Origin: Actinomycetes bacterium
Lineage (GTDB): Bacteria; Actinomycetota; Acidimicrobiia; Acidimicrobiales; Palsa-688
Length of the DNA: 8,385 bases
Reading direction: 5' to 3'
Assembly (NCBI GenBank): GCA_021827225.1
Contig: JAKAXG010000159.1
Location: 1-8,385 of the forward strand
Shown here piece after piece: positions 1-6,421 of the stretch (positions within the stretch are counted from its first letter, which is position 1; every line of letters starts with the position of its first letter). The notes beneath the pieces were generated by a model. The model ran no database searches and was not told the origin of the DNA. It worked only from the letters and a program-made list of their open reading frames with translations. Position numbers and translations under genes: made by a program.

Positions 1-220
1 CCGAGGGCGTAGTGGTGCTGGGGGCCCACCCGCCGAACCAGTGGTTGAGGTCGTGTGACAGGGACTGTGATAGCTGCACGAACTGCAGGACGGTGGTGGC
101 GGCGGTGGCGGCGATGGCGGTCAGGCTCACCACCCGGCGGGGCACCAGCCCCCCGAACGCGGCCAGGAAGGCGGCGAATGCCAGCGGCACGGCCACGGTG
201 AGCGGGGGGATGAGAGGCAT
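1..220 (-). CDS. mrpD: Mrp antiporter subunit D / NuoL-NuoN-like proton channel, N-terminal fragment
   Basis: Partial gene: the first 73 codons are present and the rest runs off the left edge. The ATG at 220 gives a protein starting MPLIPPLTVAVPLAFAAF, a hydrophobic first helix, followed by a VPRRVVS loop, a second helix rich in Ala and Thr, and the segment NHWFGGWAP. This tryptophan-glycine motif before an expected periplasmic loop is typical of the N-terminus of MrpD/MbhH and related NuoL/M/N proteins, the large antiporter-like subunits thought to carry protons or sodium across the membrane. It follows mrpC, as in other Mrp operons. Unlike most junctions here there is a 27-base gap, and the bases before the ATG are pyrimidine-rich with no recognisable ribosome-binding site. 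The gap is in frame with mrpC. Assignment to MrpD rather than another NuoN-like paralogue rests on gene order and a short segment. Confidence 0.8.
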   Translation of the reverse strand, partial: MPLIPPLTVAVPLAFAAFLAAFGGLVPRRVVSLTAIAATAATTVLQFVQLSQSLSHDLNHWFGGWAPSTTTPS

Positions 221-247
221 GGTCGGGGGGAGGGCGGGGACGGCCGG

Positions 248-589
248 TCAGCCGTGCATCTCGGTCATCTGGTCGGGGTCTACGGTCCCGGCCCGCTTGT
301 GGGTCTGGATGGCCAGCGCCAGGATGAGGGCCAGGACCACCACGCTCACCACGACATCGGTGAGCGTCAGGGACTGGACGATGGGATCCACCCGGGGGGC
401 TCTGTCCGGGCTCTTGAAGATGGGGGCGGTGCCGTGGTGCACGTAGCCGATGGACAGGAGGGTGATGTAGGTGGACGACTGCATGACGGTCAGGCAGACG
501 GCCAGATGCACGTAGTTGCGGCTGGTCACCACCCCGTACAGGCCGACGGTGAACAGCACGGCGGCCACGACGAACGGGTAGAACGACAT
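248..589 (-). CDS. mrpC: Mrp antiporter subunit C (NuoK-like)
   Basis: A 113-residue membrane protein of the usual MrpC/MnhC size, homologous to complex I subunit NuoK. Three hydrophobic stretches are visible at about residues 4-22, 29-49 and 74-95. The family pattern is clear: a short loop SRNYVHL after helix 1, and VDPIVQSLTLTDVVVSV in helix 3, matching the conserved VDPLPQALVLTAIVI-type segment of MrpC. The tail is hydrophilic and cytoplasmic. The ATG at 589 overlaps the upstream mrpB stop by one base (TGATG), and a strong AGGAGG lies 4 bases before it, so the start is well supported. It is probably part of the ion-translocating membrane arm with MrpD. The order B-C-D agrees with all known Mrp operons. 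Confidence 0.92.
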   Translation of the reverse strand: MSFYPFVVAAVLFTVGLYGVVTSRNYVHLAVCLTVMQSSTYITLLSIGYVHHGTAPIFKSPDRAPRVDPIVQSLTLTDVVVSVVVLALILALAIQTHKRAGTVDPDQMTEMHG

Positions 590-1422
590 CAGTCCTCCTG
601 CTCCACGCCGGGGAAGGTCTGGATGTACTCCTGGAAGAACTCCCGGTAGAGCAGGAAGTTGGCGGCCGCGACCTCCAGGGCGGCGGCCCAGTTGAGCAAT
701 CCGATGCTGCCGGCGGAGGCCAGCGTGCCGGGGGTGCCGAGCGGCAGGAAGTTGGCCAGGTAGGCGCCGTCGAGGGCCAGGCCGACCACGCCGATGAGCA
801 CGTACGCCGACGCCCCGAACCCCTCGACGGCGTCGAAGAGGGGAGGCGGGGTCAGCCGGTGGTAGTCGCGGTAGGTGGTGGAGATCCACAGGAGGGCCCC
901 GGCGGCGGCCACCGCCACCCCGCCCTGGAAGCCCCCGCCGGGGGTGACGTACCCGTAGGCCGCCAGCCACAGGCCCATGAGCACCACCACCGGCGTGGCG
1001 AGCACACCGATGGTGCGCACGGACTCGTTCCCGCCGGGGTCGAGGGGCGACTGGTCCTTCACCTTCAGGTTGCCCCGGAGGATGAAGGCGACACCCATGA
1101 CCGAGGAGAACAGGATGAACTCCTCGCCCAGGGTGTCGAAGCCCCGGAAGTCGAACACGATGGCGCCGACCACGTTGCTGGCGTGGCGCTCGGCCACGCC
1201 TACACGGTTGAGGAGCAGGCCGTACTCGCCGTGGAAGTCGCCGAAGGCGGGCAGGCCGGCCAGCGCCCACAGCAGGAAGCCGCCCAGGGCCAGCACCGCG
1301 GCGGAGAACACCACGACGCGCAGCCGCCGGCCGGGCGGCTCCGGCCCGGCGGGGGAGCCGGCCCCGGCCGGAGGCTCCCGGCGGCGGATGGGGAGCGTGG
1401 CTCCGGGGGCGGGCCCGGTCAT
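589..1422 (-). CDS. mrpB: MbhE-MrpB fusion: MrpA C-terminal segment joined to MnhB domain
   Basis: A 277-residue membrane protein with two family segments in series. After a basic, Pro/Gly-rich N-terminal tail (about 1-34) and a helix (35-55), residues 82-115 contain NVVGAIVFDFRGFDTLGEE, the signature of the MrpA C-terminus (MbhE), where the conserved acidic and arginine residues lie. Residues 135-265 form a full MnhB domain (PF04039 type), with the hallmark TPGGGFQGG at 160-168 and several helices. Stand-alone MrpB is usually about 140 residues, so the extra length is the MbhE-like part that is separate or attached to MrpA elsewhere. The ATG overlaps the preceding stop by four bases (ATGA). 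Its own Shine-Dalgarno site is weak (GGGAAAGG about 12 bases upstream), so translation is probably coupled to the gene before it. Confidence 0.9.
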   Translation of the reverse strand: MTGPAPGATLPIRRREPPAGAGSPAGPEPPGRRLRVVVFSAAVLALGGFLLWALAGLPAFGDFHGEYGLLLNRVGVAERHASNVVGAIVFDFRGFDTLGEEFILFSSVMGVAFILRGNLKVKDQSPLDPGGNESVRTIGVLATPVVVLMGLWLAAYGYVTPGGGFQGGVAVAAAGALLWISTTYRDYHRLTPPPLFDAVEGFGASAYVLIGVVGLALDGAYLANFLPLGTPGTLASAGSIGLLNWAAALEVAAANFLLYREFFQEYIQTFPGVEQED

Positions 1423-1664
1423 TCGGGGCGCTGCCTTTCCCGGGTGCGGGCGATGGTGGCCAGGAGGATCAACGGGAACGCCACCGTCCCCACCACCACC
1501 TCGCTGAGCGCCACGTCGGGCGCCTGCAGCACCATGAACAGCACGACCAGGGACAGGCCGAAGATCCCGTTCACCAGAGACTGGCGGAGCGGTTGACGGC
1601 AGAAGACCACCAGCACCCCGAGGACCATGACGGCGGTGAAGGCCACGATCTGCAGAACTGTCAC
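1419..1664 (-). CDS. mbhD: MbhD/DUF4040 subunit: free-standing MrpA C-terminal domain
   Basis: A small 81-residue membrane protein starting at GTG 1664, which overlaps the mrpG stop by four bases (GTGA). Three hydrophobic segments are seen (about 3-20, 31-48 and 55-71). The core FGLSLVVLFMVLQAPDVAL continuing into SEVVVGT is the MbhD/DUF4040 signature (AP-D-VA-L-(T/S)-E-A-V-G), which in classical antiporters is embedded in the C-terminal part of the large MrpA protein. Here it is its own gene, as in archaeal Mrp and Mbh hydrogenase operons. The acidic residues Asp and Glu in the motif are candidates for ion handling by family analogy. No alternative start gives a better fit, because earlier codons in this frame lie inside mrpG and code for low-complexity Arg/Gly-rich sequence. 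Confidence 0.88.
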   Translation of the reverse strand: MTVLQIVAFTAVMVLGVLVVFCRQPLRQSLVNGIFGLSLVVLFMVLQAPDVALSEVVVGTVAFPLILLATIARTRERQRPE

Positions 1665-1984
1665 GGCTGCTGCTCGAACTCCTGCTGCAGCGGCTCCAGC
1701 GTGTCGAAGCGCATGCGCCGGCCGGCCCGGGCGGTGGCGGTGACCATGACCGGACCCAGGAAGAAGGTCAGGGCCAGGGCCACTATGCAGTCGATGGTGC
1801 CCGACAGGGAGCTGAACCCCTGCAGGCCCACGGCGACGGCGAAGAACAGCAGCCCGACGGTGGAGGCCGCCCCGGAGTAGTGCAGCTGGTCGAAGCCGCT
1901 CCGCATCCACAGCGTCCCGGCCACGCAGACGGCCTGGCAGATACAACCGGCGATGAGCAGGGCGACGACCGCCTCGTGGGTCAC
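1661..1984 (-). CDS. mrpG: Mrp antiporter subunit G
   Basis: A 107-residue membrane protein of the PhaG/MnhG family, of normal length. It has three predicted helices (about 5-25, 40-57 and 64-84). The family layout is preserved: G-T-L-W-MRSGFDQLHYSGAASTVG corresponds to the conserved R-(F/S)-x-D-x-x-x-R-L-H-x-A-x-x-x-x-T-x-G stretch, and the end of helix 3 has GPVMVTATARA, matching the GPVAAHxxxRAA of the family. The GTG at 1984 overlaps the mrpF stop (GTGA), with GGAG 6 bases upstream; this overlap decides the start. The C-terminus is a charged, Gln-rich cytoplasmic tail. MrpG is a small accessory subunit that helps assemble the membrane arm; no catalytic role is established. Confidence 0.9.
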   Translation of the reverse strand: MTHEAVVALLIAGCICQAVCVAGTLWMRSGFDQLHYSGAASTVGLLFFAVAVGLQGFSSLSGTIDCIVALALTFFLGPVMVTATARAGRRMRFDTLEPLQQEFEQQP

Positions 1985-2241
1985 GCCCGGCTCCGGTCGA
2001 GGAAGCGGACGTACACGAGGGAGCCGACCCAGTTGAGCACGGCGGCGATGATCGGGACGTCCCCGTAGCTCGACCTCTGGAACCCGACGGTCAGGCACAC
2101 CAGCGTGACGGTGGTGAGGGTGCCGGCGAGCTCGAGGGCCACCAGGGCCTCGAAGGTGGGGCGTCTCCAGGCGGCGATACCGCACAGGGCCACCCCGGTG
2201 AGCAGGACGGCGCCGGCCAGCAGCCAGCTGGTGAGGGTCAT
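1981..2241 (-). CDS. mrpF: Mrp antiporter subunit F
   Basis: An 86-residue MrpF/PhaF-family protein with three hydrophobic segments (about 4-23, 33-53 and 61-79). The characteristic sequence after helix 1, WRRPTFEALVALELAGTL, corresponds to the R-G-P-(T/S)-x-x-D-R-x-x-A-L-D motif. Helix 3 ends in GDVPIIAAVLNWVGSLVYVRF, matching the D-x-x-(I/L)-x-x-A-(I/L)-x-x-F-x-(G/S)-T-x-x-x-A-R-F pattern of MrpF. The ATG overlaps the mrpE stop by four bases (ATGA), and GGAG lies 8 bases before it. Upstream codons in the same frame read as Arg/Gly-rich nonsense within mrpE, so the true gene begins here. In MrpF and related bile-salt and sodium transporters this subunit is needed for function, but its exact role in transport is unclear. 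Confidence 0.9.
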   Translation of the reverse strand: MTLTSWLLAGAVLLTGVALCGIAAWRRPTFEALVALELAGTLTTVTLVCLTVGFQRSSYGDVPIIAAVLNWVGSLVYVRFLDRSRA

Positions 2242-2723
2242 GCCGGCTGCTCCGAGCGCCGGTTGGGCACCAGGTCGTGGGAGAGGCGGTTCCCCCGGTC
2301 GGGGTCGATGTCGATCACGTAGGAGTTGGGCGACACCGTGGCGGTCACCGCCACGAAGGCCCGCCACGAGGTGCCCTCGGCGTCGGTGGCGCCGGCCGGG
2401 AAGTCCCCGCGGGCCACGAACAGGCCGTGTCCCCGCTCCCGCCGGGCCAGCGACCGGATCAGGAAGGCCGTGACGATGGCGAAGTCCTTGAAGATCTGCA
2501 GCAGGGCCGCCGGCACCGCAGCGAACCAGCGGGCCCGGATCCGCAGGTCGAACAGCTTCATCCGGGCCATGGGCACGGTGGCGGCGGCCGCCACCGCGGC
2601 GCACGCCCCCGCCCCCATCCAGTCCACCGCGGTCCACTCACCCGTGAAGAGCATGTAGACGAGAGCCAGCGTCACCAGCCACGCTGCAGTAGCGGCTGCT
2701 AGCCGCCGGGCACCGCTGCTCAC
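2238..2723 (-). CDS. mrpE: Mrp antiporter subunit E, first gene of the antiporter operon
   Basis: A 161-residue protein of the MnhE family (usual length about 160). Hydrophobic segments lie at about 12-27, 34-52 and 67-90, followed by a soluble C-terminal domain. The family pattern is visible: LFTGEW after helix 1, FDLRIRARWFAAVPAALLQ leading into the third helix, and the conserved TATVSPNSYVIDIDPDRG stretch ending in a DLVP segment, the typical T-x-(S/T)-P-G-T-x-x-x-D motif and beta region of MrpE. The start is taken as GTG 2723, since the sequence becomes recognisable there and no ATG lies nearby in frame. Only a weak G-rich tract (GGGGG about 12 bases upstream) precedes it, so the start is less certain than the others. 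It heads the minus-strand operon and faces the formate dehydrogenase operon across a short divergent region. Confidence 0.88.
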   Translation of the reverse strand: MSSGARRLAAATAAWLVTLALVYMLFTGEWTAVDWMGAGACAAVAAAATVPMARMKLFDLRIRARWFAAVPAALLQIFKDFAIVTAFLIRSLARRERGHGLFVARGDFPAGATDAEGTSWRAFVAVTATVSPNSYVIDIDPDRGNRLSHDLVPNRRSEQPA

Positions 2724-2792
2724 GCCGGCGAGATACCCCCAACCATGCAGGTGCAAACGGCGCGGGCAGGACGGTGGTGATGCCGGCCGGAA

Positions 2793-2809
2793 CCAGGGTA
2801 TAGACCTGG
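2793..2809. repeat. 17-base imperfect inverted repeat, possible operator
   Basis: CCAGG and CCTGG arms are separated by seven bases (GTATAGA). Five outer base pairs are perfect and the centre is AT-rich. It sits in the divergent region and overlaps the possible -10 element of the rightward operon. The size and placement suit a dimeric regulator, which could control both operons, but five-base arms can occur by chance in GC-rich DNA. Confidence 0.3.
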
Positions 2810-2835
2810 CCGTGCAGACGCCGCCGGCCCCTGTC

Positions 2836-2840
2836 GAGGA
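2836..2840 (+). promoter_or_regulatory. Shine-Dalgarno site that selects the second ATG
   Basis: GAGGA directly abuts the first ATG (2841), too close for initiation, but lies 6 bases before the in-frame ATG at 2847. This spacing favours the second ATG as the start of the small gene. Confidence 0.6.
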
Positions 2841-2846
2841 ATGCTG

Positions 2847-3134
2847 ATGGTCACCCGGGACGAGGTGCTGGAGAGATGGAGGCAGGGGGGCGGGTTCGAA
2901 TCGGTGGGCCGCCAGCTCGGCATCGCCGCCGGCAAGGCGTACATGATCGCCACCGGCATCCCGGCTGACGGCAGCGACAGCCTGGCCCCGGAGGACCAGG
3001 AGCGGGAGGGCATCCAGCTGGGTGGCGCCCAGGCGCTGCTCGGGGTCCCCCACCACAACCCCAACCAGCCGGAGGAGAAGGCCGAGGTGATGGCCTGGGT
3101 GCGGGACCGGGCCAGGGCGGAGCTGAAGGCGTGA
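2847..3134 (+). CDS. Small helix-turn-helix-like protein, first gene of the formate dehydrogenase operon
   Basis: A 95-residue soluble protein with no membrane segment, cysteine cluster or signal. Residues about 2-30 (MVTRDEVLERWRQ, then a stretch with VGRQLGIAAGKAYMIATG) have the spacing of a helix-turn-helix: two helices with a short turn at LGI. The middle (about 33-60) is acidic and polar with PADGSD, and the end contains PHHNPNQPEEK followed by an amphipathic helix with WVRDRARAELKA. I do not recognise a named family. I believe similar small proteins sit before actinobacterial formate dehydrogenases, but this is recollection, not checked. The stop overlaps a GTG in the next gene, so the two are probably co-translated or co-regulated. 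Possible roles are a transcription regulator of the operon or a maturation or assembly partner of the catalytic subunit. It could also be read from ATG 2841, adding two residues. Confidence 0.8.
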   Translation: MVTRDEVLERWRQGGGFESVGRQLGIAAGKAYMIATGIPADGSDSLAPEDQEREGIQLGGAQALLGVPHHNPNQPEEKAEVMAWVRDRARAELKA

Positions 3135-3148
3135 CCGGGGGCGACCAC

Positions 3149-3155
3149 AGGAGGA
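3149..3155 (+). promoter_or_regulatory. Shine-Dalgarno site for the formate dehydrogenase catalytic subunit
   Basis: AGGAGGA is the strongest ribosome-binding sequence in this operon and lies 11 bases before ATG 3167, somewhat long but acceptable. It supports ATG 3167 over the overlapping GTG 3131, which has only a weak GGAG 8 bases upstream. Confidence 0.6.
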
Positions 3156-3166
3156 CACCGCAGCAG

Positions 3167-6100
3167 ATGTCTGATTCGTCAGGTTTGGGGCGCTGGCCGG
3201 TCCTGCGCCAGCTGGCCGGGACCGACAGGTTCGGCCGGGGAGCGGCCGTGGCGTCACCCACGACCAGGAAGCTGGTGGCCAGGGTGGCCGGCGCCGACCG
3301 GGTGGTGAAGTCGGTCTGCCCGTACTGCGCGGTGGGCTGCGCCCAGAACGTCTACGTCAAGGACGAGAAGGTCATACAGATCGAGGGAGACCCGGACTCC
3401 CCGGTGAGCCGGGGCCGGCTGTGCCCGAAGGGATCCGCCAGCCTGCAGCTGACCACCGGGCCGAACCGCTGCCATAAGGTGCTCTACCGGCGCCCGCACG
3501 GCACCGACTGGGAGGAGCTGGACCTCCAGACGGCCATGCACATGATCGCCGACCGGGTGATCAAGGCCCGGCGTGACGGCTGGCAGTGGGAGCTCGACGG
3601 CAGGCGGACCCGCCGCACCATGGGGCTGGCCAGCCTGGGCGGGGCGACCCTCGACAACGAAGAGAACTACCTGATCAAGAAGCTCTTCACCGCGCTGGGC
3701 GTGGTGCAGGTCGAGAACCAGGCCCGCATCTGCCACAGCTCGACGGTGGTCGGGCTGGGCACTTCGTTCGGCCGGGGCGGATCGACCACCATGCCCCGCG
3801 ACCTGCAGAACTCCGACTGCATCATCATCGAGGGCTCCAACATGGCCGAGTCCCACCCGGTGGCCTACCAGTGGGTGGCGGAGGCGAAGGCCCGGGGAGC
3901 GGCGGTCATCCACGTGGACCCCCGCTTCAGCCGGACCAGCGCCCTGGCCGACGTGTTCGTGCCGATCCGGGCCGGCACCGACATCGCCTTCCTGGGCGGG
4001 GTCATCAACCACGTCCTCACCAACAAGCTGTACTTCGAGGAGTACGTCAGGGCCTATACCAACGCCTCCACCATCGTCAGCGAGGACTTCCGCGACACCG
4101 AGGACCTCGACGGGCTGTTCTCCGGGTTCCAGGCCGACACCCGCCACTACCAGCCCGACACCTGGCAGTACGAGGGCATGACGGTGAACGCCGCCTCCGG
4201 ATCGCGCGACGCCGAGTACAACAAGGTCACCCAGGGCGGCCTCAGCGCCGCCCACTCCGGTCACGGGGAGAGCCACGGGTCGGGGGGGCCGTCGCTGCGC
4301 GGCACCCCCACCAGGGACGAGAGCCTGCAGCACCCCCGCTGCGTGTTCCAGATCCTCAAGCGGCACTTCTCCCGCTACACGCCCGAGATGGTCCAAGAGA
4401 CGTGCGGGATACCCCCTGAGACCTTCGCCCGGGTGTGCGACCTGCTGGTGGAGAACTCCGGCCGGGACCGCACCACCGCCTTCGTGTACGCCGTAGGCTG
4501 GACCCAGCACACCATCGGAGTGCAGATCATCCGGGCGGCGTCGATCCTGCAACTGCTGCTCGGCAACATCGGCCGGCCCGGCGGCGGGATCGAGGCCATG
4601 CGGGGCCACGCCAGCATCCAGGGCTCGAGCGACATCCCCACCCTGTTCGACCTGCTGCCCGGCTACATCCCCATGCCGCACGCCCACCGCCACGAGACGC
4701 TCGGGAAGTTCCTCGAGGCGGACTGCGCCGAGCGGGGCTACTGGTCGAAGATGGACGCCTACACCGTCAGCCTGCTCAAGGCCTGGTGGGGCGCCAACGC
4801 CACAGCGGACAACGACTTCTGCTTCGACTACCTGCCCCGGATCACCGGCTCGCACAGCACCTACGAGACGGTGGTGGAGCAGCTGGAGGGGCGCTGCAAG
4901 GGGTACTTCCTGATGGGGGAGAACCCGGCGGTCGGCTCGGCCAACACCAGGATGCAGCGCCTGGGCATGGCCAACCTGGACTGGCTGGTCGTGCGCGACT
5001 TCCAGCTGATCGAGAGCGCCACCTGGTGGAAGGACGGCCAGGAGATCGAGACCGGCGAGCTGAAGACCGAGGAGATCGGGACCGAGGTGTTCTTCATCCC
5101 GGCCGCCGCCCACATCGAGAAGGCCGGCAGCTTCACCAACACCGAGCGCATGCTGCAGTGGCACCACCAGGCGGTGGAACCGGAGGGGGACTGCCGGAGC
5201 GACCTGTGGTTCATCTACCACCTGGGCCGGATCATCCGGGAGAAGCTGGCCGGGTCGACCGACGAGATGGACCGGCCGCTGCTGGATCTCACCTGGGACT
5301 ACCCGACGGCCGGTCCGCTCGAGGACCCCGTGGCCGAGGCGGTCCTGGCCGAGATCAACGGCTGGGACTCCGGTGGCGGGCTCATCTCCTCCTACGAGGC
5401 GCTGAAGGCCGACGGGTCCACGTCGTGCGGCTGCTGGATCTACGCCGGCGTGTACGCCGAGGGGGTGAACCAGGCGGCCCGGCGCAAGCCCTACCTGGAG
5501 CAGGACTGGATGGCGCAGGAGTGGGGCTGGGTGTGGCCGGCCAACCGCCGCATCCTCTACAACCGGGCGTCCGCCGACCCCTCCGGCCGGCCGTGGAGCG
5601 ACCGCAAGGCCCTCGTGTGGTGGGACGGGGACTCGGAAAAATGGACCGGCCACGACGTGGCGGACTTCCCTCCCACCAAGAGGCCGGACTACCAGCCCCC
5701 GGAGGGGGCCCTCGGGGTGGACGGGCTTTCAGGGTCGGAACCGTTCATCATGCAGGCCGACGGCCGGGGCTGGCTGTACGCCCCGGCCGGGGTGGTGGAC
5801 GGCCCTCTGCCGACCCACTTCGAGCCGCAGGACTCGCCGTTCGAGAACCCGCTGTACGGACACGACCGCAACCCGGCCCGCAAGATGTTCCCCATCCCGG
5901 GCAACGAGACCCAACCGAGCGGGGACGAGCCCGGATCCGAGGTGTTCCCCTTCGTGCTCACGACCTACCGGCTCACCGAGCACTTCACTTCCGGCGGGAT
6001 GAGCCGCTGGGCGCCGTACCTGTCCGAGCTGCAGCCGGAGCTGGCGGTGGAGGTGTCACCGGAGCTGGCGGCGCAGCGGGGCCTGGAGAACGGTGGCTGG

Positions 6101-6421
6101 GCCACCGTCGTCAGCGCCCGGGGGGTCATCGAGGCCCGGGTCCTCGTCACCGACCGCATGAGCCCGCTCCAGGTTCGGGGCCGCACCATGCATCAGATCG
6201 GCATGCCCTACCACTTCGGGCCGAACGGCCTCGCGACCGGCGATGCGGTCAACCAGCTGACCTCTTTCACCCTCGACCCCAACGCCCACATCCAGGAGGT
6301 GAAGGCCCTGGCCGTCGACATCCAGCCCGGACGGCGGCCCCGCGGCCCGGCCCTCCTCGACCACCTCGAGGCCTACCGCAGGCGGGCGGGGGTCACCGTC
6401 TCGACCGGAACGGAGCTGTAG
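3167..6421 (+). CDS. fdhA: Formate dehydrogenase catalytic (alpha) subunit, FdnG type, cysteine form
   Basis: A 1084-residue molybdenum or tungsten bis-pterin enzyme that interconverts formate and CO2. Near the N-terminus, C51-x2-C54-x3-C58-x27-C86 binds one [4Fe-4S] cluster, with K88 in CPKG matching the electron-transfer lysine of E. coli FdhH. The active-site motif ENQARICHSSTV has Cys189 where FdnG/FdhF carry selenocysteine, followed by His190; Arg479 in AMRGHASIQG matches FdhH Arg333. The C-terminal part has FdnG-family signatures, including WPANRRILYNRASADP and ALVWWD, and a pterin-binding domain from about 929 to 1070. There is no Tat twin-arginine signal, unlike FDH-N of E. coli, so the enzyme probably stays in the cytoplasm. 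Residues 363-370 form a His/Gly-rich loop. The start at ATG 3167 is preferred for its ribosome-binding site; GTG 3131, overlapping the previous stop, would add 12 residues. Length is slightly above E. coli FdnG (about 1015). Confidence 0.96.
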   Translation: MSDSSGLGRWPVLRQLAGTDRFGRGAAVASPTTRKLVARVAGADRVVKSVCPYCAVGCAQNVYVKDEKVIQIEGDPDSPVSRGRLCPKGSASLQLTTGPNRCHKVLYRRPHGTDWEELDLQTAMHMIADRVIKARRDGWQWELDGRRTRRTMGLASLGGATLDNEENYLIKKLFTALGVVQVENQARICHSSTVVGLGTSFGRGGSTTMPRDLQNSDCIIIEGSNMAESHPVAYQWVAEAKARGAAVIHVDPRFSRTSALADVFVPIRAGTDIAFLGGVINHVLTNKLYFEEYVRAYTNASTIVSEDFRDTEDLDGLFSGFQADTRHYQPDTWQYEGMTVNAASGSRDAEYNKVTQGGLSAAHSGHGESHGSGGPSLRGTPTRDESLQHPRCVFQILKRHFSRYTPEMVQETCGIPPETFARVCDLLVENSGRDRTTAFVYAVGWTQHTIGVQIIRAASILQLLLGNIGRPGGGIEAMRGHASIQGSSDIPTLFDLLPGYIPMPHAHRHETLGKFLEADCAERGYWSKMDAYTVSLLKAWWGANATADNDFCFDYLPRITGSHSTYETVVEQLEGRCKGYFLMGENPAVGSANTRMQRLGMANLDWLVVRDFQLIESATWWKDGQEIETGELKTEEIGTEVFFIPAAAHIEKAGSFTNTERMLQWHHQAVEPEGDCRSDLWFIYHLGRIIREKLAGSTDEMDRPLLDLTWDYPTAGPLEDPVAEAVLAEINGWDSGGGLISSYEALKADGSTSCGCWIYAGVYAEGVNQAARRKPYLEQDWMAQEWGWVWPANRRILYNRASADPSGRPWSDRKALVWWDGDSEKWTGHDVADFPPTKRPDYQPPEGALGVDGLSGSEPFIMQADGRGWLYAPAGVVDGPLPTHFEPQDSPFENPLYGHDRNPARKMFPIPGNETQPSGDEPGSEVFPFVLTTYRLTEHFTSGGMSRWAPYLSELQPELAVEVSPELAAQRGLENGGWATVVSARGVIEARVLVTDRMSPLQVRGRTMHQIGMPYHFGPNGLATGDAVNQLTSFTLDPNAHIQEVKALAVDIQPGRRPRGPALLDHLEAYRRRAGVTVSTGTEL

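Larger units (their letters stand above)
2724..2846. promoter_or_regulatory. Divergent intergenic region between antiporter and formate dehydrogenase operons
   Basis: These 123 bases separate the leftward mrpE start from the rightward small gene and must contain, or lie next to, the promoters of both operons unless transcription enters from elsewhere. They are less uniformly GC-rich than the flanking genes. On the plus strand TATAGA at 2799-2804 is a possible -10 element about 36 bases before the first candidate ATG at 2841, without a good -35 element. On the minus strand TTGCAC and TATCTC (15 bases apart) before mrpE are a poor alternative. Promoter positions are guesses; only the divergent layout is certain. 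Confidence 0.5.

Noticed and set aside
12..649. Plus-strand open frames over mrpD, mrpC and mrpB
   Set aside because: They lie opposite well-matched antiporter genes and show no hydrophobic or domain pattern of their own.
2720..3148. A 142-codon minus-strand open frame across the divergent region and the small gene
   Set aside because: It would cover the intergenic region and run antisense to the small gene; no family pattern was seen, and the mrpE frame with its clear membrane protein lies in a different frame from 2723 leftward.
3731..3733. Possible selenocysteine codon in the formate dehydrogenase active site
   Set aside because: The codon is TGC, a normal cysteine, and the frame has no internal TGA; this is a cysteine-type enzyme.
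3254..5653. A 799-codon open frame on the minus strand opposite fdhA
   Set aside because: Its translation is rich in Val, Gly, Arg, His and Pro without domain or membrane patterns, as expected from the antisense reading of GC-rich codons; the opposite strand holds an unmistakable formate dehydrogenase.
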